From positions 1-64,000 of the forward strand of contig CAIVJW010000095.1 in assembly GCA_903906315.1 (NCBI GenBank): a stretch of DNA of 64,000 bases. The letters run 5' to 3'. Below are positions 61,214 to 64,000 of the stretch, piece after piece. Under the pieces are notes generated by a model, which made no database searches, was not told the DNA's origin, and saw only the letters and a program-made list of their open reading frames with translations. How positions within the stretch are numbered: the first letter of the stretch is position 1; each line of letters opens with the position of its first letter. Position numbers and translations under genes: made by a program. This DNA comes from an uncultured delta proteobacterium. GTDB lineage: Bacteria > Myxococcota_A > Polyangia > Polyangiales > Polyangiaceae.

Positions 61214-64000
61214 ATGCGGACACGGTATGCGCTCCTCTGCGGCCTCGCGGGCGCCACCTCGTGCGCGGGGGCGCCCTCGCCGGCGACGTCCGGCGCCCAG
61301 CCGACGCCGCCACCGACGGAGATGGGCGCGCCCGCGTGGGCCTCGCCCGCGCGGTGGGACTACCACCCCGGCGCGCCGGAGACCGTGCGCGCCCACGTGC
61401 GCCTCGGGGACGGATCGTGCGTGTTCGTCGCCGACGACGGGCAGCGCTGGGTCGTCGCGCCCCCGCGATCCGAGGACGCGAAGCGGCGCGCGGGGCCGGC
61501 GCGATCGGGCGGCAAGCCGAGGCCCGCACGACCGTGCAGCGGGCGCGCCGAGGCGGCCGACGTGCTCGCGCCCGAGGAGCTGACGGGCGTCGTGCGCCGC
61601 ACGCAGGCCGCGTGGGTGTTCGTCGGCGCCAGCGGCACGCTCTACGAGGCCACCGACCCGCTCGGCCCCTTCGTGCGGACCGTGCCCTCGCCCGAGCCGC
61701 TCGCGCGCGTCGCCGGTTCGGGCGGCGCGCTCATCGCGGCCACGATCGACGGGCGCCTCGTGCGCTGGGAAGAGCAGACCGGGTGGCGCCCCGGCCCGGA
61801 CCCCGGCGTGCGCGTGTTCGACCTCGCCTTCGCGGAGGGCGGCCGCGCGCTCGCGCTCGCGCTCCCCGAGGCCCTGCTCACGAGCGACGACGGCGGCGCG
61901 ACGTTCACGCGCGTCGGCGCGGCCGCTCCGCCGATCGGCGCGCGGCGCGTGGGGCTCGACGCCGCGGGCCAGCTCGCGGTCGACGGGTTCGCCGCGTCGC
62001 TCGTCTGGACTCCGCGCGATCGCGCGCCGTTCGCGCGATCGACGGAGGCGGTGCTCCTCACGCCCACCGGCAGCGACCTCGAGGTCGGCAAGGCCGCGAC
62101 CGCGGGCGCCGTCGCGGCGGGGCGGGCCACGATCGACGGCGACCGCTACCTCGAGGCGCTGCGACCCGACGATGACGGCGAGCTGTGGCAGCTCGGCCGC
62201 GGGCGCATCGACGGTCGCCTCGAGACGGCCCCGATCGCGGGGAGCGCGGGCTGCGGGGCGATCAAGCTCGGCGCGAACGGCCGCCACGTCGTCGCCGTGT
62301 GCTCGCGCGCCTCGGGCGACGAAGTCGACGCGGTCGTGCTGCGCAGCGACGACGGCGGCGCGAGCTTCGAGATCGCCGTGAAGCTCGCCACCGACGCCAT
62401 CGACCACGTCGCGGTCGCGGTCGCGCCGGACGGCGCCGTGATCGTCGCTGGCGCGTGCAAGCCCGCCGAGAAGATCGGCTGCAAGCCGGCCGCCCCGCTG
62501 CTCGTGAGGCCGGACGGCAAGCAGTCGACCGCGATGGTCGCCGCCGCCGCGCAGCTGGGCGGGATCGCGGTCGCGCCCGCGTTCTCGACCGACGGACGAT
62601 CGGCCTATTTCCTCGGCGTACGCGGCAAGGACGACCGGCCCGCGCTCTTCGTCTCGCACGACGGGGGAGAGAGCTTCTCCCCTCGCCCGCTCGACGCGCC
62701 GGGCGCGTCGAAGGCCCACGGCGAGGGCGAGGACGACGACGGCCCGCGCGACGACGGCTTCGAGCTCGACGATGCCGTCGTCGTGCGCCCGGGCGAGGAC
62801 GGCACCGTGGGCGCGCGCCTCGCCCGGCAGCGCGGCGCGGCGTGGCTGACGACCGACGACGACGGCCGCGTGATCGCGATCGCCTCGTCGCCGGGCGAGA
62901 CCGCGATCCTCGGCGGCTTCGGCCGGCGGGTCTTCGCTGTGTCGCCCGAGGAGACCCGCCCCGGCGCCGGCGCGTCGGCGTGGGAGTCGCTCGACGGCGG
63001 ATCGACCTGGACCGACCTGCCCACGCCCCGCGCGCTCGCCCGGGAGCTGGCTGCGGGCGCGGGCGCGGTCACGTGCGGGTCGGGCGGCTGCCTGGTCGGC
63101 GACACCGTCGCGCGCGTGGGCTGGAGCGGCCAGGCCGAGACGCCCGCGGAGCCCGCTCCCACGGCGGACGCGAGCGGCCGGGGCGATCCCGCGACGCGCA
63201 CGCCGATCGTCTGCGAGCTCGCGCCCTCGGGCTGGGCGCGCATCGAGGGCGTCGTCGGCAGCGGCCGCACGCCCTTGCCCGACGAGAACGAGGCCGCGCG
63301 CGGCCGATCGGTGTGGAGCGTGCTCACGCGCGACCGCTCCACCGGGGCCGTCTCGACGGTGACCGCGATGCTGCCCGAGTCCGGCGAGGGCGAGGCGCGC
63401 ATCGTCACCCACCGCCTGCTCGGCCCCGCGCCGAAGGGCGCGCGCGTCGCCGTCGACCTCGCCCCGCAGATGGAAGGCTACGCGGCCGTGCGCGTGAGGC
63501 TCCCGCTCGACGCGGCCGGCAAGCTGAAGGTCGGCGCGCCGATGACCGGGATCGAGGTCGCCTGGGAGAACTTCATGGACGGCACCTCGGCGCACGCGAC
63601 CGTCGCCGACGCCGGCCCGTTCGAGGCCGGCGACGTGCGCGCGAGCCCGCTCGACCCGGAGGACCACCTCGAGGCGTCGCTCGTCTCCGTGTCGCTCAAG
63701 GGCGTCTTCGTGCGCCCGCACGGCCCGGGGACCGCGTCCTCGTCATCGGCCTACTTCCTCGACGCCTCGGGCAAGGCCGAGCGCTTCGAGTACCCGCCGT
63801 GGCCGCAGACCTCGCAAGACGGTCGCAAGGTCGAGATCCGAAGCGACGCGGCCGTCGCCGAAGGGGCGACGCTCGGCGTCGCGCGCGTGATCTCCGGCCC
63901 CGACGAGCCCCGCACGGTGCTGCTCGGCAGGCCGCCCCCGCGCGGCGGCGGGTCGCACGCCTGGGAGATCGTCGCGACGAGCGTCGCGCCCGCGGCGACG
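61214..64000 (+). CDS. BNR/Asp-box repeat protein, 3' end beyond the window (partial)
   Basis: At least 929 codons from an ATG at 61214 with no stop before base 64000. The N-terminus is a short exported segment, possibly a lipoprotein (ATSCAG), followed by a Pro/Thr linker. Repeated Asp-box motifs Ser-x-Asp-Gly-Gly-x-Thr/Ser-Phe/Trp (TSDDGGATF, RSDDGGASF, SHDGGESF, SLDGGSTW) suggest a sialidase/Vps10-type beta-propeller (about 130-620); from about 640 on the character changes to a beta-rich region with no motif I recognise. No catalytic residues are clear. Probably a surface protein; the gene is truncated only by the window edge. Confidence 0.8.
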   Translation, partial: MRTRYALLCGLAGATSCAGAPSPATSGAQPTPPPTEMGAPAWASPARWDYHPGAPETVRAHVRLGDGSCVFVADDGQRWVVAPPRSEDAKRRAGPARSGGKPRPARPCSGRAEAADVLAPEELTGVVRRTQAAWVFVGASGTLYEATDPLGPFVRTVPSPEPLARVAGSGGALIAATIDGRLVRWEEQTGWRPGPDPGVRVFDLAFAEGGRALALALPEALLTSDDGGATFTRVGAAAPPIGARRVGLDAAGQLAVDGFAASLVWTPRDRAPFARSTEAVLLTPTGSDLEVGKAATAGAVAAGRATIDGDRYLEALRPDDDGELWQLGRGRIDGRLETAPIAGSAGCGAIKLGANGRHVVAVCSRASGDEVDAVVLRSDDGGASFEIAVKLATDAIDHVAVAVAPDGAVIVAGACKPAEKIGCKPAAPLLVRPDGKQSTAMVAAAAQLGGIAVAPAFSTDGRSAYFLGVRGKDDRPALFVSHDGGESFSPRPLDAPGASKAHGEGEDDDGPRDDGFELDDAVVVRPGEDGTVGARLARQRGAAWLTTDDDGRVIAIASSPGETAILGGFGRRVFAVSPEETRPGAGASAWESLDGGSTWTDLPTPRALARELAAGAGAVTCGSGGCLVGDTVARVGWSGQAETPAEPAPTADASGRGDPATRTPIVCELAPSGWARIEGVVGSGRTPLPDENEAARGRSVWSVLTRDRSTGAVSTVTAMLPESGEGEARIVTHRLLGPAPKGARVAVDLAPQMEGYAAVRVRLPLDAAGKLKVGAPMTGIEVAWENFMDGTSAHATVADAGPFEAGDVRASPLDPEDHLEASLVSVSLKGVFVRPHGPGTASSSSAYFLDASGKAERFEYPPWPQTSQDGRKVEIRSDAAVAEGATLGVARVISGPDEPRTVLLGRPPPRGGGSHAWEIVATSVAPAAT

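Overview
The window is a very GC-rich, gene-dense stretch of bacterial chromosome and looks like a myxobacterium of the Polyangia (Sorangium/Polyangium type). The signs are two MYXO-CTERM-type sorting tails (a Gly-Cys-Gly-Cys cluster, a membrane segment and an Arg cluster), two Hanks-type Ser/Thr kinases, one of them with PEGA repeats, many Cys-rich or Gly-Gly-linker lipoproteins, a family of TPR proteins ending in a two-helix hairpin, and an FHA-GAF sigma-54 activator. I saw no tRNA, rRNA, CRISPR array, insertion sequence or prophage. Most long reading frames on the opposite strand are shadows caused by the extreme G+C at third codon positions.

Layout. (1) 137-8174, minus strand: an eight-gene operon encoding, in transcription order, a helical protein, PspA/IM30, a membrane-anchored substrate-binding protein fused to an OmpA peptidoglycan-binding domain, an ABC permease, an ABC ATPase, a small membrane/coiled-coil protein, a Ycf46-like AAA+ ATPase and a TerB-like protein. 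Overlapping starts tie the middle genes together. This is the best candidate for an undescribed system: an envelope-stress machine linking an ABC transporter, the cell wall, an ESCRT-III-like membrane remodeller and an AAA+ motor. (2) 8390-14140: an EmrAB-like efflux pair, divergent from preT-preA (reductive pyrimidine catabolism). (3) 14304-20847: a giant membrane spermidine-synthase-like/TPR fusion, then a Ser/Thr kinase, a TPR/PEGA-like protein and a small membrane protein. (4) 20893-25693: polyphosphate kinase and a zinc-ribbon universal stress protein, divergent from panC-tmk; the thymidylate kinase lacks the Walker A lysine. (5) 25873-35648: cell-surface genes, including a MYXO-CTERM subtilase, a Cys-rich lipoprotein, a von Willebrand A protein, TPR lipoproteins and a MYXO-CTERM phosphoesterase. 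(6) 35803-39713: PEGA kinase, thiM and a single-domain response regulator in one tight operon, then convergent trmB. (7) 39905-46072: a GT-C-like membrane glycosyltransferase, an aldo/keto reductase with a CysQ-like phosphatase, an amine oxidase and an SDR that lacks the catalytic Tyr. (8) 46247-53255: HEAT-repeat lipoprotein, sigma-54 activator, a 56-bp tandem repeat between convergent genes, a double-PilZ protein, a second TPR/hairpin protein and a SUMF1-fold lipoprotein. (9) 53395-64000: dus, pirin, small lipoproteins, a zinc-ribbon/Tudor-like pair, an OmpA/thrombospondin-3 outer-membrane protein, a Cys-rich lipoprotein, NAD-malic enzyme and a BNR-repeat protein cut by the window edge.

A recurring regulatory signal runs through the window. 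A TAnnnT hexamer, usually TAGCCT-, TAGGCT- or TACCGT-like, sits only 6-8 bases upstream of many ATG or GTG starts that have no ribosome binding site. This fits -10 elements driving leaderless mRNAs, and it helped decide several starts. Other genes have the hexamer 10-30 bases or more upstream and a Shine-Dalgarno sequence.

Coordinates, motifs and repeats were read directly from the bases. Family names rest on motif recognition without database searches.
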